Shown: positions 1 through 7,824 of the stretch, piece after piece
Position numbering within the stretch: the stretch's first letter is position 1
How the letters are laid out: every line of letters starts with the position of its first letter
NCBI RefSeq assembly: GCF_013314895.1
Contig: NZ_JABTYE010000011.1
Coordinates: 62,001-126,000, forward strand
From: Cupriavidus gilardii
GTDB lineage: Bacteria > Pseudomonadota > Gammaproteobacteria > Burkholderiales > Burkholderiaceae
DNA: 64,000 nucleotides
Reading direction: 5' to 3'
The notes under the pieces: model-generated
Told to the model about the DNA's origin: nothing
Database searches by the model: none
The model's input: the letters and a program-made list of their open reading frames with translations, nothing else
Translations under genes and position numbers: made by a program

Positions 1-1
1 C

Positions 2-376
2 CTGCAGGGCGACGCCAGCATCGTGGGCGATCGCCTGATGTTGCGCCGCGCACTGAGCAATCTGCTGTCGAACGCACTGCGGTATACGCCCAGCGGCAAA
101 GCGATTGTGATCAAGGCATGCGAGCAAGACGGCGGCGCCACCATCGTGGTCGAGAACCAGGGCGAGGGGATCGATCCCGAGCTGTTGCCGTCGTTGTTCG
201 ACCGGTTCTTTCGGGCCGACAAGTCCAGGGCGCGCGCTGATTCGGACAGCGTGGGGCTTGGCTTGTCGATCACGCAAGCCATCATGGTGGCGCACCGCGG
301 TGGAATCTCGGCTGAGTCGTCAGGCGGTCTCACCCGCTTTATTCTGACCTTCCCGCGGCGCCAGCCACGAGCTTAG
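2..376 (+). CDS. sensor histidine kinase, C-terminal fragment (cut by window start)
   Basis: Only the ATP-binding (HATPase_c) end of a two-component sensor kinase is in the window; the reading frame is open from base 2. Visible boxes in order: N box (NLLSNALRYT), G1 (EGIDPEL), F box (FDRFFRAD) and G2 (GLGLSI), which together bind ATP for autophosphorylation. The spacing and the FRAD-type F box resemble the heavy-metal sensor kinases (CusS/IrlS group), but the sensor and dimerisation parts lie outside, so the signal cannot be named. The gene ends with TAG at 374-376. Its response regulator would be expected upstream, outside the window. Confidence 0.85.
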   Translation: MQGDASIVGDRLMLRRALSNLLSNALRYTPSGKAIVIKACEQDGGATIVVENQGEGIDPELLPSLFDRFFRADKSRARADSDSVGLGLSITQAIMVAHRGGISAESSGGLTRFILTFPRRQPRA

Positions 377-476
377 GGAGGCCGGTCCCCCATGGCGAGC
401 TGCGAGGCACGTGCTGATGCCAGCAAGATCGGCATACTGTTAGGCCATGTGCCGGATCCCGCTGCCAATAGCGACG

Positions 477-506
477 CTATTGAGATAAGTGTTCTTATCG
501 TAATAG
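477..506. promoter_or_regulatory. 30-bp dyad upstream of the integrase gene
   Basis: An inverted repeat centred at 491/492. The inner arms GATAAG (484-489) and CTTATC (494-499) flank TGTT, and the outer arms CTATT (477-481) and AATAG (502-506) pair again after two unmatched positions on each side. It lies 27 bp before the integrase start codon in a locally AT-rich stretch. It could be an autoregulatory operator or the recombinase core or arm-binding site. The symmetry is seen directly; the role is inference. Confidence 0.55.
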
Positions 507-533
507 CTATTTTGCTGCGCTAAACTGGCGCCC

Positions 534-2264
534 ATGAAAGCGCGCCTGACCCTACCGAGCCCCGCATCTGCCGCCAGCACGGGTATGGATACGTCCTCCG
601 CCGATGCCTGCACGGCATTTCCCGATGCCGCCTCCCTGGCCGCGCTGCGCGCCTGGCATGCCGGCCTGAGCTCCCGGCAAGCCGTGGCGCAATACCTGGG
701 GCAGGAGAGGGCGCGCGGCCAATCCTCGCGCGCCGTGCTGGGCCGCATTCGCCGCCAGCTGGCCGCGCTGGCACGCGAGCGCGGCCGCGACGATCTGGCC
801 TCGTTGTTCGAGATGCCGGCGTCGGCGCGGGTGGCGCAGGGCAGGGCGGCTGACCGTGCCATCGAGGTCTTGCGCACGCTGCCGCCGCCACAGCCTGCGA
901 TCACCGACGACATCGGCCGCTGGCTGCCGGCCCGCGCCGTCGCCGCCTTGCGCGCCCACGGCATCGAGACGCTGGCGGCGCTGACGGTGCGCGTGCCCAG
1001 GCGTCGACGCTGGTGGGCAGCCATCCCAGGGCTGGGCGCTACCGGTGCCAGACAGATCGAGGCGTTCTTCGCCGCGCATCCCGAGTTGACCGAGCGGGCC
1101 CGCGCGCTGATCGTGCAGGAGCGGCGCAGCAGCGTCGTGCCGTGGGAGCAGCTGCGCTTGCCCCATCAGGTCGACGGCTCCGAAGGGCGCTTTCGCGCCC
1201 CGCGCGCGACGTGCACCTTGACCGCGGACAACGACTACGAGGCGGTGCAGGCCTGGCTGGCACTGCACGAGTCGCCCGCCACTCATCGCACCTACCGCAA
1301 GGAAGCGGAACGGCTGATGCTGTGGGCCATCGTCGAGCGTCAGCGGCCGCTGTCGTCGTTGACCACCGAAGACGCCGTGGCCTACCGCACCTTCCTGCGG
1401 CGGCCCATGCCGCGAGAGCGGTGGGTCGGGCCCCCACGCCCGCGCTCGTCGCCGGACTGGCGGCCGTTCACCGGTGCGCTGGCCGCACGCTCGGTCGCCC
1501 ATGCGCTGTCGATCCTTGGGGCGATGTTCCGCTGGCTGGTCGAGCAACGCTACGTGCTGGCCAATCCCTTCGCCGGCATCAAGGTGCGCGGCGGCGGCCG
1601 CACCGCGGCGCTGGACAATTCGCGCGCCTTTACCGACGGAGAATGGAAGTTAGTGCGGACCATTGCTGACGGGCTCGAATGGTCCCACGGCTGGGAGGCC
1701 GCCGCGGCGCAGCGCCTGCGCTTCGTGCTGGATTTTGCCTATGCGACGGGGCTACGTCGCAGCGAGCTGGTAGGGGCCACGCTCGGGGATATCTGGACCG
1801 ACGCGCAAGGCGACGAATGGCTCGAGCTGACCGGGAAGGGCGGGCGCATCGGCAAGGTGGCCTTGCCGCCGTTGGCCCGGCGGGCCTTGGAGCGCTATCT
1901 GTCCGAACGCGGTTTGCCCATCAGCCGGCGCTTGTGGCGTCCGGAGATTCGCCTGGTCGGTGACCTGAGCGACGAGTCCGGCTCAGGAATCACGAGCACG
2001 CGCCTTTGGCAGGTCGTGAGGCGGTTCTTCAAGCTGGCCGCTGACATCATTGGTTCGGACCATCCTGCGGCTGCGGACAAGCTGCGCCGTGCCAGTCCGC
2101 ACTGGATGCGGCATACGCACGCCACGCACGCTCTGGATCGGGGCGCCGAGTTGACCATCGTCCGGGACAATCTGCGGCATGCGTCGGTGTCGACGACTTC
2201 GGTCTACCTGCATAGCGATGAAGTCAAACGGGCTCGGCAGATCGGAGAGGCATTTGGGGCTTAA
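534..2264 (+). CDS. large tyrosine recombinase / phage integrase family protein
   Basis: A 576-residue tyrosine recombinase. The C-terminal catalytic domain shows the full set: R408 in TGLRRSEL, a lysine in the beta-hairpin GKGGRIGK, H523-x-x-R526 in HWMRHTH, H549 in LRHAS and the nucleophile Y558 in SVYLH. A core-binding (SAM-like) region precedes it at about 230-350 (HRTYRKEAERL). The first 200 residues are an extra DNA-binding-like extension of the Phage_integr_N type, which makes it much longer than lambda-type integrases. No excisionase, phage or conjugation genes adjoin it, so it is a solitary recombinase. The start at 534 follows an AT-rich promoter-like stretch and the dyad at 477-506. 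Function as a DNA strand-exchange enzyme is secure; its target site is unknown. Confidence 0.92.
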   Translation: MKARLTLPSPASAASTGMDTSSADACTAFPDAASLAALRAWHAGLSSRQAVAQYLGQERARGQSSRAVLGRIRRQLAALARERGRDDLASLFEMPASARVAQGRAADRAIEVLRTLPPPQPAITDDIGRWLPARAVAALRAHGIETLAALTVRVPRRRRWWAAIPGLGATGARQIEAFFAAHPELTERARALIVQERRSSVVPWEQLRLPHQVDGSEGRFRAPRATCTLTADNDYEAVQAWLALHESPATHRTYRKEAERLMLWAIVERQRPLSSLTTEDAVAYRTFLRRPMPRERWVGPPRPRSSPDWRPFTGALAARSVAHALSILGAMFRWLVEQRYVLANPFAGIKVRGGGRTAALDNSRAFTDGEWKLVRTIADGLEWSHGWEAAAAQRLRFVLDFAYATGLRRSELVGATLGDIWTDAQGDEWLELTGKGGRIGKVALPPLARRALERYLSERGLPISRRLWRPEIRLVGDLSDESGSGITSTRLWQVVRRFFKLAADIIGSDHPAAADKLRRASPHWMRHTHATHALDRGAELTIVRDNLRHASVSTTSVYLHSDEVKRARQIGEAFGA

Positions 2265-2348
2265 ATGACACCGCAAGGGCGCCACAGCGGGCTGTACGGA
2301 CGAACAAGGGGGGCGCAATCTTGCCCTTAGTTGCCGAGCGGTTCTGGC

Positions 2349-2945
2349 TCAAAACACGGAGTCCTTCAAGCCGAATCCCCTAGTTGGCATCACGGCGATC
2401 GTCATGCTGTCGGCGTGCGGCCCCGCCGCGCACAGGGCGATCGCGCGCCGTGCATGGTGACGACTGCGCAGATCGACGAACTCGAGCATCAGAAAGGCCA
2501 AGCAGATGGCCGCCAGCACCAAACCGCCCACGCCGCCGGAAGTCTTGCCATAGGTGAATGCCGCGACGGCCAGGCTGAACATGGTCACGGTGCCAAAGCA
2601 AAATGCCCAGAAGCTAGGCGTCACCTGACCTGGTCGGAGCTCGACGTAAGTGGGCCCGGCGGTAAAGCCAAGGTCCTCATTGAACCGCAGATAAGGCCAA
2701 CCGGAGGCCGCCCAGCGCGCCAGCAACAGCGCTGCCGAATGCTGCGCGATGTAGCGCAGTTGGGCGACCGAAAAGCTCCGGCCATAGGCTGCATACATCC
2801 GCCCGCAATCGGCCAGCGTCGGTGCGGCAGGGGCCATCACCTCCCACGCGCGCGATACCGCATCCGGATTTCGCAGACATGGCTCGCGCGCCAGCCAAGA
2901 CAGTAATTGCACGCCCTGTGACCAGGGCTCCGCCGAAGATTCCAT
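2349..2945 (-). CDS. hypothetical two-helix membrane protein
   Basis: A 198-residue protein I do not recognise. Two hydrophobic helices are visible at about residues 111-131 (SFWAFCFGTVTMFSLAVAAF) and 139-157 (GGLVLAAICLAFLMLEF). Ahead of them is a soluble region rich in W and R, and after them a basic HH-R segment. The ATG at 2945 is preferred over a GTG ten codons upstream because a G-rich ribosome-binding-like stretch precedes it. The plus-strand open frame across the same bases is low complexity and lacks these features. It sits between the integrase and the IS element, so it may be accessory DNA. Confidence 0.6.
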   Translation of the reverse strand: MESSAEPWSQGVQLLSWLAREPCLRNPDAVSRAWEVMAPAAPTLADCGRMYAAYGRSFSVAQLRYIAQHSAALLLARWAASGWPYLRFNEDLGFTAGPTYVELRPGQVTPSFWAFCFGTVTMFSLAVAAFTYGKTSGGVGGLVLAAICLAFLMLEFVDLRSRHHARRAIALCAAGPHADSMTIAVMPTRGFGLKDSVF

Positions 2946-3168
2946 GTCCGCCCCCGGAATTGTCTGCCACGCCACGGCAGTGTCCTAAAGTAACTTTGCG
3001 TCACTTTACACGGCTAGCAAAGAGGCCGACAACTCGGACAGGGGTATCTCGCAGACGGGGGCGCGAGCACGTGCAAACGGTAGAGAGAGCACACGGTGCT
3101 CCCGGCATAGTCGCCGGCTGTGCCGTCATCGAAACTGCCAGCCTCCGAAAGGTGAGCGCCTAGGGGCG

Positions 3169-3210
3169 GGTAACAAATTTATGCAAAAACCGGTAACAAA
3201 TTTATGCAAA
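3169..3210. repeat. two perfect 19-bp direct repeats, 23-bp period
   Basis: The sequence GGTAACAAATTTATGCAAA occurs at 3169-3187 and again at 3192-3210. Closely spaced direct repeats of this AT-rich kind are typical of transposase-binding ends such as those of IS21-family elements, but no IS21 genes are present, so this would be an orphan end. The repeat is certain; the interpretation is weak. Confidence 0.6.
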
Positions 3211-3301
3211 TTAACGGGACCAGGACCGCACGCGCTGTGGCGATATCCGTCATTTAACATAACAAACATTATCGGAAGTACGGATGTTGAGGCCAGATGC
3301 T

Positions 3302-3331
3302 AATGTCCTGATTCAGCTAGATAGAGATGTC
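3302..3331 (+). repeat. left copy of the IS end motif
   Basis: AATGTCC, 13 bases, then TAGAGATGTC. It matches the motif at 4905-4934 in sequence, spacing and orientation, and lies 50 bp upstream of the preferred transposase start. Confidence 0.65.
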
Positions 3332-3380
3332 CGATCTTTGGTGTCAAGGTCCCTCTTTGGCAGAAGCCATAGAGGCAGCG

Positions 3381-4769
3381 ATGACCAATCGGGACTTAGT
3401 GACGATGAGCGGCCGCGAGCTGGACCGGTTCAAAGTAATCGAGGCGGTTGTCCGGGGCGAATTGAAGCCATGGCGGGCCGCCGAGAAGCTGGGCTTGAGT
3501 ACCCGGCAGATTGGCCGATTGGCCAACCGCTTCCGAACGGACGGGGCTGCGGGTCTGGTCTCTCGCAAACGTGGCTGTATGCCAGGCAATCGGGCATTGC
3601 CACGCGGCTTGGAGACGCGCGTACGCGGCCTGATTCGCGACACCTACGCCGATTTCGGTCCCACGCTGGCCTGCGAGAAGCTGCGCGAGCGGCATGGCAT
3701 TGACTTGGCCAAGGAGACGGTGCGCCGGATCATGATCGACGCCGGCTTCTGGGTCCCAAGGAAGCTGCGCCAGCCCAAGGTCTACCAGCCGCGGCACCGG
3801 CGCGCCTGTTATGGCGAGCTGATCCAGATCGACGGCAGCGACCACCGCTGGTTCGAGGATCGGGCGCCGGCCTGCACGCTGCTGGTGTACGTCGATGACG
3901 CCACCGGGCAGGTGATGCAGCTGTCGTTTGTGCCGACCGAATCGACCTTCGCGTACTTCGAGGCGACGCGCGCCTACGTGGAACGCCACGGCAAGCCGGT
4001 GGCGTTCTACAGCGACAAGGCCGGCATCTTCCGCGTCAATGCCAAGGACGGCCCCGATGGGCGCGGCTATACGCAGTTCGGGCGTGCGCTGTTCGAGCTG
4101 AACATCGACATCCTGTGCGCCAATTCGAGTCAGGCCAAGGGGCGCGTCGAACGGATGCACGGCGTGCTGCAGGACCGGCTGGTCAAGGAGCTGCGGCTGC
4201 GCGGTATTGCCACCCTGCCCGCCGCCAACGCGTTTGCCGCGAGCTTCATGGCCGAATTCAATGCGCGCTTTGCCAAGGTGCCCAGGAGCGAGTTCAATGC
4301 GCACCGGCCGGTGCGCGCCGATGAAGACCTCGAGCGGATCTTTACCTGGCGCGAATGGCGCAAGGTCTCGCAGAGCCTGACCTTGCAGTACGACAAGGTG
4401 GTCTATCTGCTGGCCAACGTACCCGAACATCGCCGGCTGATGGGCCGCACCATCGAGGTAGCCGAGTATCCCGATGGACGGATCGAGCTATGGGCCGATG
4501 GCACGGCCCTGCCCTACAGCGTGTTCGATCCGAGGGAAACCATCCGGCAAGGCGACATCGTTGCGCACAAGCGGCTGGGGCATGTGCTGGACATCGCGGC
4601 CAAGGTGCAGGCGCTCAGAGATGACCGGCAGACCGCGGGGCCGTCGCGCACGCTCAGTGGCCAGGCCCCGACGTCAACCAAAGCGGCACCCCATACCAAG
4701 CGCAAGCGACAGATCAATCGGCTGGATCTGGAGCGGGCGATCGCCAGCACGACCGCCCCACCTTGTTGA
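3381..4769 (+). CDS. ISNCY-family DDE transposase
   Basis: A 462-residue transposase. The N-terminus is a winged or helix-turn-helix region (RAAEKLGLSTRQIGRLANRF, residues 33-52). An rve-like catalytic core follows, with D151 in LIQIDGSD, D212 in AFYSDKAG and E257 in AKGRVERMHG, giving a DDE triad with 60- and 44-residue spacers. The KGRVER and FNARFAKVPRSEFNAHRP stretches are characteristic of the IS1202 group. The frame opens further upstream, but MTNRDLVTMSG at 3381 is the usual family start and avoids overlap with the end motif. The C-terminus is basic and Ser/Thr rich. The frame is intact, so the element may be active. Confidence 0.93.
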   Translation: MTNRDLVTMSGRELDRFKVIEAVVRGELKPWRAAEKLGLSTRQIGRLANRFRTDGAAGLVSRKRGCMPGNRALPRGLETRVRGLIRDTYADFGPTLACEKLRERHGIDLAKETVRRIMIDAGFWVPRKLRQPKVYQPRHRRACYGELIQIDGSDHRWFEDRAPACTLLVYVDDATGQVMQLSFVPTESTFAYFEATRAYVERHGKPVAFYSDKAGIFRVNAKDGPDGRGYTQFGRALFELNIDILCANSSQAKGRVERMHGVLQDRLVKELRLRGIATLPAANAFAASFMAEFNARFAKVPRSEFNAHRPVRADEDLERIFTWREWRKVSQSLTLQYDKVVYLLANVPEHRRLMGRTIEVAEYPDGRIELWADGTALPYSVFDPRETIRQGDIVAHKRLGHVLDIAAKVQALRDDRQTAGPSRTLSGQAPTSTKAAPHTKRKRQINRLDLERAIASTTAPPC

Positions 4770-4904
4770 GTCGGCATCGAGAAGCGGCCAGCTTGACTGC
4801 GTTACGGACAGCCCACAAAAAGCACGGTCGGACTGACATTTGAAAGTAGCCAGCGCTCAGACCTTTGAAAACCGGCTGGACAACGGACGTTAGGCATGAA
4901 TAGA

Positions 4905-4934
4905 AATGTCCGCTTCCGGATGATTAGAGATGTC
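4905..4934 (+). repeat. right copy of the IS end motif
   Basis: AATGTCC, 13 bases, then TAGAGATGTC, in the same orientation and spacing as the left copy at 3302-3331. It lies about 135 bp after the transposase stop codon, and another ATGTCC follows directly (4935-4940). Confidence 0.65.
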
Positions 4935-4992
4935 ATGTCCGAACTCCCTGGCCCGCCTCAGCCAAATGCACGCCGGATCTTCCCCGCGATCC

Positions 4993-5589
4993 TCAGCGCC
5001 CACGTACCACGCCGCGCCGTTCCCGGAACGTGATCGACCAGCGCAATTCCTTGGTTGGCTCGACGCTGTGTTGCCACTGCCAGCGTGCGTCGCCTTCTAT
5101 CCGGTAGATCGATCTGGGCTCCACGTCGAGCGCCACAATTTGGCGTCGTAGCGACGTGCTGTATGGATAAGGACGGAAGCGCAGTCGCGCGACACCACCG
5201 AGCGATACGCCGAAGATGCGCTCGAAATCGGGCACGTCACGGTGCCAGCCCAAGGGAGTGTCCGGCGCGTATTCCGCCACCAGGGCATGGGCCAAACGTT
5301 CGGGCGACATTCCGGCCCATTGCGCGACGCGTCCGCGCAGCGGCAGCAGCCGTGCGTCAAGAGGCTGCGCGGGCAGCAGCTCGTTGCTGTCGAAGTCGTA
5401 GCTGCCGCCGAAGCTGACCACCCGGCGCCGGGCCAGATAGCCCTTGTACCGCGCGGCCTTCAAAGGCAGAGATCGAATGATGTCGATCAGGGACGCTTCT
5501 TCATCGGGCGAAAGGAAATCGGGCTGGTAAATCAGCCCAGGAATCGAGGCCTCGATCGGGCCCTCGCCGAACAGGCTGAATTGATCCAT
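4993..5589 (-). CDS. AlkB-like 2-oxoglutarate/Fe(II) dioxygenase
   Basis: A 198-residue protein of the AlkB/ALKBH family, which uses Fe(II), oxygen and 2-oxoglutarate to remove alkyl groups from nucleic acids. The iron ligands are visible as H116-x-D118 (GWHRDVPDF) and H174 (QHSVEP), and the 2-oxoglutarate-binding RxxxxxR motif as R183 and R189 (RWSITFR). It is shorter than E. coli AlkB and closer to the ALKBH2/3-like bacterial group that acts on DNA or RNA. The ATG at 5589 is chosen over upstream in-frame starts because AAAGGA sits 5 bases ahead of it. It is divergent from the PheC-like gene, with 264 bp between. Confidence 0.88.
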   Translation of the reverse strand: MDQFSLFGEGPIEASIPGLIYQPDFLSPDEEASLIDIIRSLPLKAARYKGYLARRRVVSFGGSYDFDSNELLPAQPLDARLLPLRGRVAQWAGMSPERLAHALVAEYAPDTPLGWHRDVPDFERIFGVSLGGVARLRFRPYPYSTSLRRQIVALDVEPRSIYRIEGDARWQWQHSVEPTKELRWSITFRERRGVVRGR

Positions 5590-5853
5590 CACGTTCCTTT
5601 TGAATCCCGCTGCCGCATGCGCGGCGGACCGCCGTTTCGCGCCCATGGGGGCGATGCAGGTCAAAAAAGGTTAGCACGTCGCGTCGCCTCGATTCGGCCG
5701 GGTCGGCTTCGATCTCTGCCTCGCCGATTCCACTTCGCCAGCCAGCCAATAAGGATCGCTATGAAAGTGTGGCGATGGCCGCCGTGGCGTGTTCCGTTTC
5801 GTGCACAATCGCGCTTCGAATACCGCAAAAGCCGCCGCCGAGGAGATTCCACG

Positions 5854-6636
5854 ATGAAGAGAACCCAAAACGCCCTGGCCGTCCTTGCCTTGGTCTGCCT
5901 GCCCTGCTCTGCCTTGGCCCAGCCGGCCAATTCGACCTTGAACCGCATCAAGGACAGCGGCACGCTGCGGATCTGCACGCCTGGCGATTACAAGCCATTC
6001 AGTTTCGAGAAGGCGCCCGGCACGTTCGAAGGTCTCGATGTCGATCTGATGCAGACGCTGGCCACGGCCCTGCAAGCCAGGCCGCAATACGTCAAGACGA
6101 GCTGGGCGAACCTGATGCCGGATTTCGTCGCCGGCAAGTGCGATATCGCCGTCGGCGGTATTTCGGTCACGCTGGAACGCCAGCGCCAGGCTTATTTCAG
6201 TGCCCCTTACATGATCAACGGCAAGACGCCGTTGACCCGCTGCGAGAACGCCGCCAGGTTCCACACGATCGAATCGATCAATCAGCCGGCAGTGCGCGTC
6301 ATTGCCAATCCGGGCGGAAGCAACGAGCGCTTTGCGCGAACGCATTTCGATCGGGCCCAATTGAAGATCCATTCCGACAACCTGACGATCTTCGACGAGG
6401 TCATCAAGAAGAATGCCGACGTCTTTGTCACGGAAGCCGCGGAAGCGATCGTGCAAAGCAAGGCGCATCCCGAATTGTGCGCGGTCAATCCGCAGAAGCC
6501 GCTGCAGTATGCGGAGATGGCTTATCTGCTGCCGCAGGGCGACGAGGTGTTCAAGCACTTCGTCGACCAGTGGCTGCATCTGAGCACCGCTAGCGGCGAT
6601 TTCGGTCGTGTGCGAGCCAGGTGGCTGCCTGAGTAA
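5854..6636 (+). CDS. pheC: periplasmic cyclohexadienyl dehydratase, PheC-like
   Basis: A 260-residue exported protein of the type-3 solute-binding fold. It is strikingly like Pseudomonas PheC, which converts prephenate to phenylpyruvate and arogenate to phenylalanine in the periplasm. Shared stretches include TSWANLMPDF, ISVTLERQRQAYFS, NPGGSNE, DNLTIF and HPELCAVNPQ. A signal peptide ends near residue 23 (ALAQ). The acidic TEAAEA segment matches the region that carries the catalytic glutamate of PheC as I recall it. The start at 5854 has GAGGAG about 10 bases upstream. The alternative is an amino-acid ABC receptor, but no permease or ATPase adjoins and the PheC-specific stretches argue against it. 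Confidence 0.8.
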   Translation: MKRTQNALAVLALVCLPCSALAQPANSTLNRIKDSGTLRICTPGDYKPFSFEKAPGTFEGLDVDLMQTLATALQARPQYVKTSWANLMPDFVAGKCDIAVGGISVTLERQRQAYFSAPYMINGKTPLTRCENAARFHTIESINQPAVRVIANPGGSNERFARTHFDRAQLKIHSDNLTIFDEVIKKNADVFVTEAAEAIVQSKAHPELCAVNPQKPLQYAEMAYLLPQGDEVFKHFVDQWLHLSTASGDFGRVRARWLPE

Positions 6637-6654
6637 GAGGCGGTCCGTGGATGG

Positions 6655-6975
6655 TCAGCCGCGACGGACTACAAACTGGTCCAATCTGCCTCTTCGCTCG
6701 TAAAGGAGCCCGATCTCATCGCTGACGACCTTCATCAGGCCGACTGGAGAAAGGGGATGCGTCGCAAAAACGCTGTTGTTATTGTCGGACGAAAGACGAA
6801 GTCTGATCTGGTTCACCGTTTCGCCGGGGCCTTCTACGCGAAGTACTCTCGTCGTCGACCCCGGCCTCCAGTCCACCTGTTTCAGGAAGTAGGTCTTGCC
6901 ATTGCCGCGTTCGATTGGGTCGACGACAAGATCGAAGGTGGATGTCAGAAATTCGTGTAGCTCTGACTTGGTCAT
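6655..6975 (-). CDS. hypothetical protein, 106 aa
   Basis: A small soluble protein that I do not recognise. It is basic and has no signal peptide or membrane segment. Its start overlaps the stop codon of the YciI-like gene by 4 bp (ATGA), so the two are probably translationally coupled. Codon use is ordinary, but the base composition is visibly lower in G+C than neighbouring genes, which suggests later acquisition. Confidence 0.65.
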   Translation of the reverse strand: MTKSELHEFLTSTFDLVVDPIERGNGKTYFLKQVDWRPGSTTRVLRVEGPGETVNQIRLRLSSDNNNSVFATHPLSPVGLMKVVSDEIGLLYERRGRLDQFVVRRG

Positions 6976-7265
6976 ATCGTGACGGGGTCAGAGAATGCCC
7001 GATGCCATGAATGAATCTCGACCTTTTCTCGCAAACCATGCACCCAGAATGGGTCTGACTGTATCAATGCTTCGACCTCCAGCTTGTTTGGCGCGCTAAC
7101 GATCCATAGGCCCCCGATCGGAGCTTCACTGCCAGCCTCTCTTAGGGAGCCCGCAATGAGGATCTGGTCGCGATTCCGGTCAAGCCAATCAATGTGGGCT
7201 TTGAAGTGGGTGGTTCGGACGCGTGCTTGTCCGGGAATATCATGAAAGCGCACTGCGAATAGCAC
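6972..7265 (-). CDS. YciI-family protein
   Basis: A 97-residue single-domain YCII/DGPF-type protein with a ferredoxin-like alpha-beta fold. Family features are FAVRFHDIPG near the N-terminus, the FKAHIDWLDRN segment with a buried histidine and aspartate, the GG-W strand (IGGLWIV) and a final DPFWVHGL loop. Members are small dimeric enzymes or enzyme accessories without one agreed reaction. The GTG at 7265 is chosen because AAGGAGG lies four bases upstream; the frame continues upstream but without a site. It is followed by the 106-aa gene with a 4-bp overlap. Confidence 0.82.
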   Translation of the reverse strand: MLFAVRFHDIPGQARVRTTHFKAHIDWLDRNRDQILIAGSLREAGSEAPIGGLWIVSAPNKLEVEALIQSDPFWVHGLREKVEIHSWHRAFSDPVTI

Positions 7266-7350
7266 TTTGCCTCCTTCCCTTTTATGTGTTCTGGAATTCG
7301 TTAGCTGCACCGATCGAAGGATCGCGGCTCGCCTCCGGCTTGATGATTAC

Positions 7351-7749
7351 CTACTTCTTTGCCTTTGCGCTGTTCAACACAACCGCCGCCCGCACCAGCT
7401 CCTTCAACGCCTTCTCGTCGATGTGCGCGCCTTGCTGAAAATCGATCGCACGCCTGGTATTGCCGTCCAGGCTTGCATTGAACAGCCCGGCGGGATCCGG
7501 CAACGCCGCCCCTTTGGCGAAGGTCATTTTCACGACGCTCTTGTAGGTCTCGCCGGTGCAGAGGATGCCGTTGTGCGACCACACGGGAACGCCGCGCCAT
7601 TTCCATTCTTCGATGACGTCGGGAGCGGCTTCCTTGATCAAGGCGCGGAGTCTGGCAAGCAATTCGCCTCGCCAGTCGCCCAGCTCGTCGATGCGTGCAT
7701 CGATCAGCGCCGACGCGGATGGGTCTTGCGGTAATTCGTTGTTCTTCAT
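7351..7749 (-). CDS. DUF1801 (YdhG-like) domain protein
   Basis: A 132-residue protein with the DUF1801 fold, recognised by [18 protein letters not shown] and [13 protein letters not shown] followed by a C-terminal helix ([12 protein letters not shown]). The family resembles frataxin-like iron- or ligand-binding proteins, but its role is unknown. The terminal KAKK is basic. It is first in a minus-strand row with the YciI-like gene and is divergent from ynfA with about 75 bp between. Confidence 0.85.
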   Translation of the reverse strand: MKNNELPQDPSASALIDARIDELGDWRGELLARLRALIKEAAPDVIEEWKWRGVPVWSHNGILCTGETYKSVVKMTFAKGAALPDPAGLFNASLDGNTRRAIDFQQGAHIDEKALKELVRAAVVLNSAKAKK

Positions 7750-7824
7750 ATCGGATTCTCTTCAAACTCGCAGCGCGCCGAGCGCGGTGTTCGGGCGGCC
7801 GGGGCACGGCATCGCCGTGGGACA

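Larger units (their letters stand above)
2946..3380. other. gene-free stretch before the IS transposase
   Basis: About 435 bases without a supportable gene. It is clearly more AT-rich after 3160, holds the 19-bp direct repeat at 3169-3210 and the left copy of the IS-end motif at 3302-3331, and contains an AT-rich stretch at 3250-3280 that could carry the transposase promoter. The segment 3000-3165 has an open plus frame but no recognisable protein in it. It may be debris from an older insertion. Confidence 0.5.
3302..4934 (+). mobile_element. ISNCY (IS1202-like) insertion sequence, boundaries approximate
   Basis: One transposase gene flanked by matching motifs. At the left, AATGTCC (3302-3308) is followed 20 bp from its start by TAGAGATGTC (3322-3331). 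At the right, AATGTCC (4905-4911) is followed at the same 20-bp spacing by TAGAGATGTC (4925-4934). The two copies have the same orientation, so they are probably transposase-binding sites rather than simple terminal inverted repeats. Exact termini and target duplication could not be fixed by eye. The element lies between a hypothetical membrane protein and the AlkB-like gene and seems intact. Confidence 0.7.

Noticed and set aside
2331..2906. Plus-strand open frame opposite the small membrane protein
   Set aside because: Sequence is polar, His/Arg rich and lacks secondary features, while the minus frame has two clear membrane helices.
534..4934. A complete prophage or ICE
   Set aside because: Only an integrase, a small membrane gene and an IS are present; no structural, lysis, replication or conjugation genes.
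5854..6636. Amino-acid ABC transporter receptor
   Set aside because: The fold fits, but stretches shared specifically with PheC and the absence of ABC partners favour the dehydratase. It is kept as an alternative.
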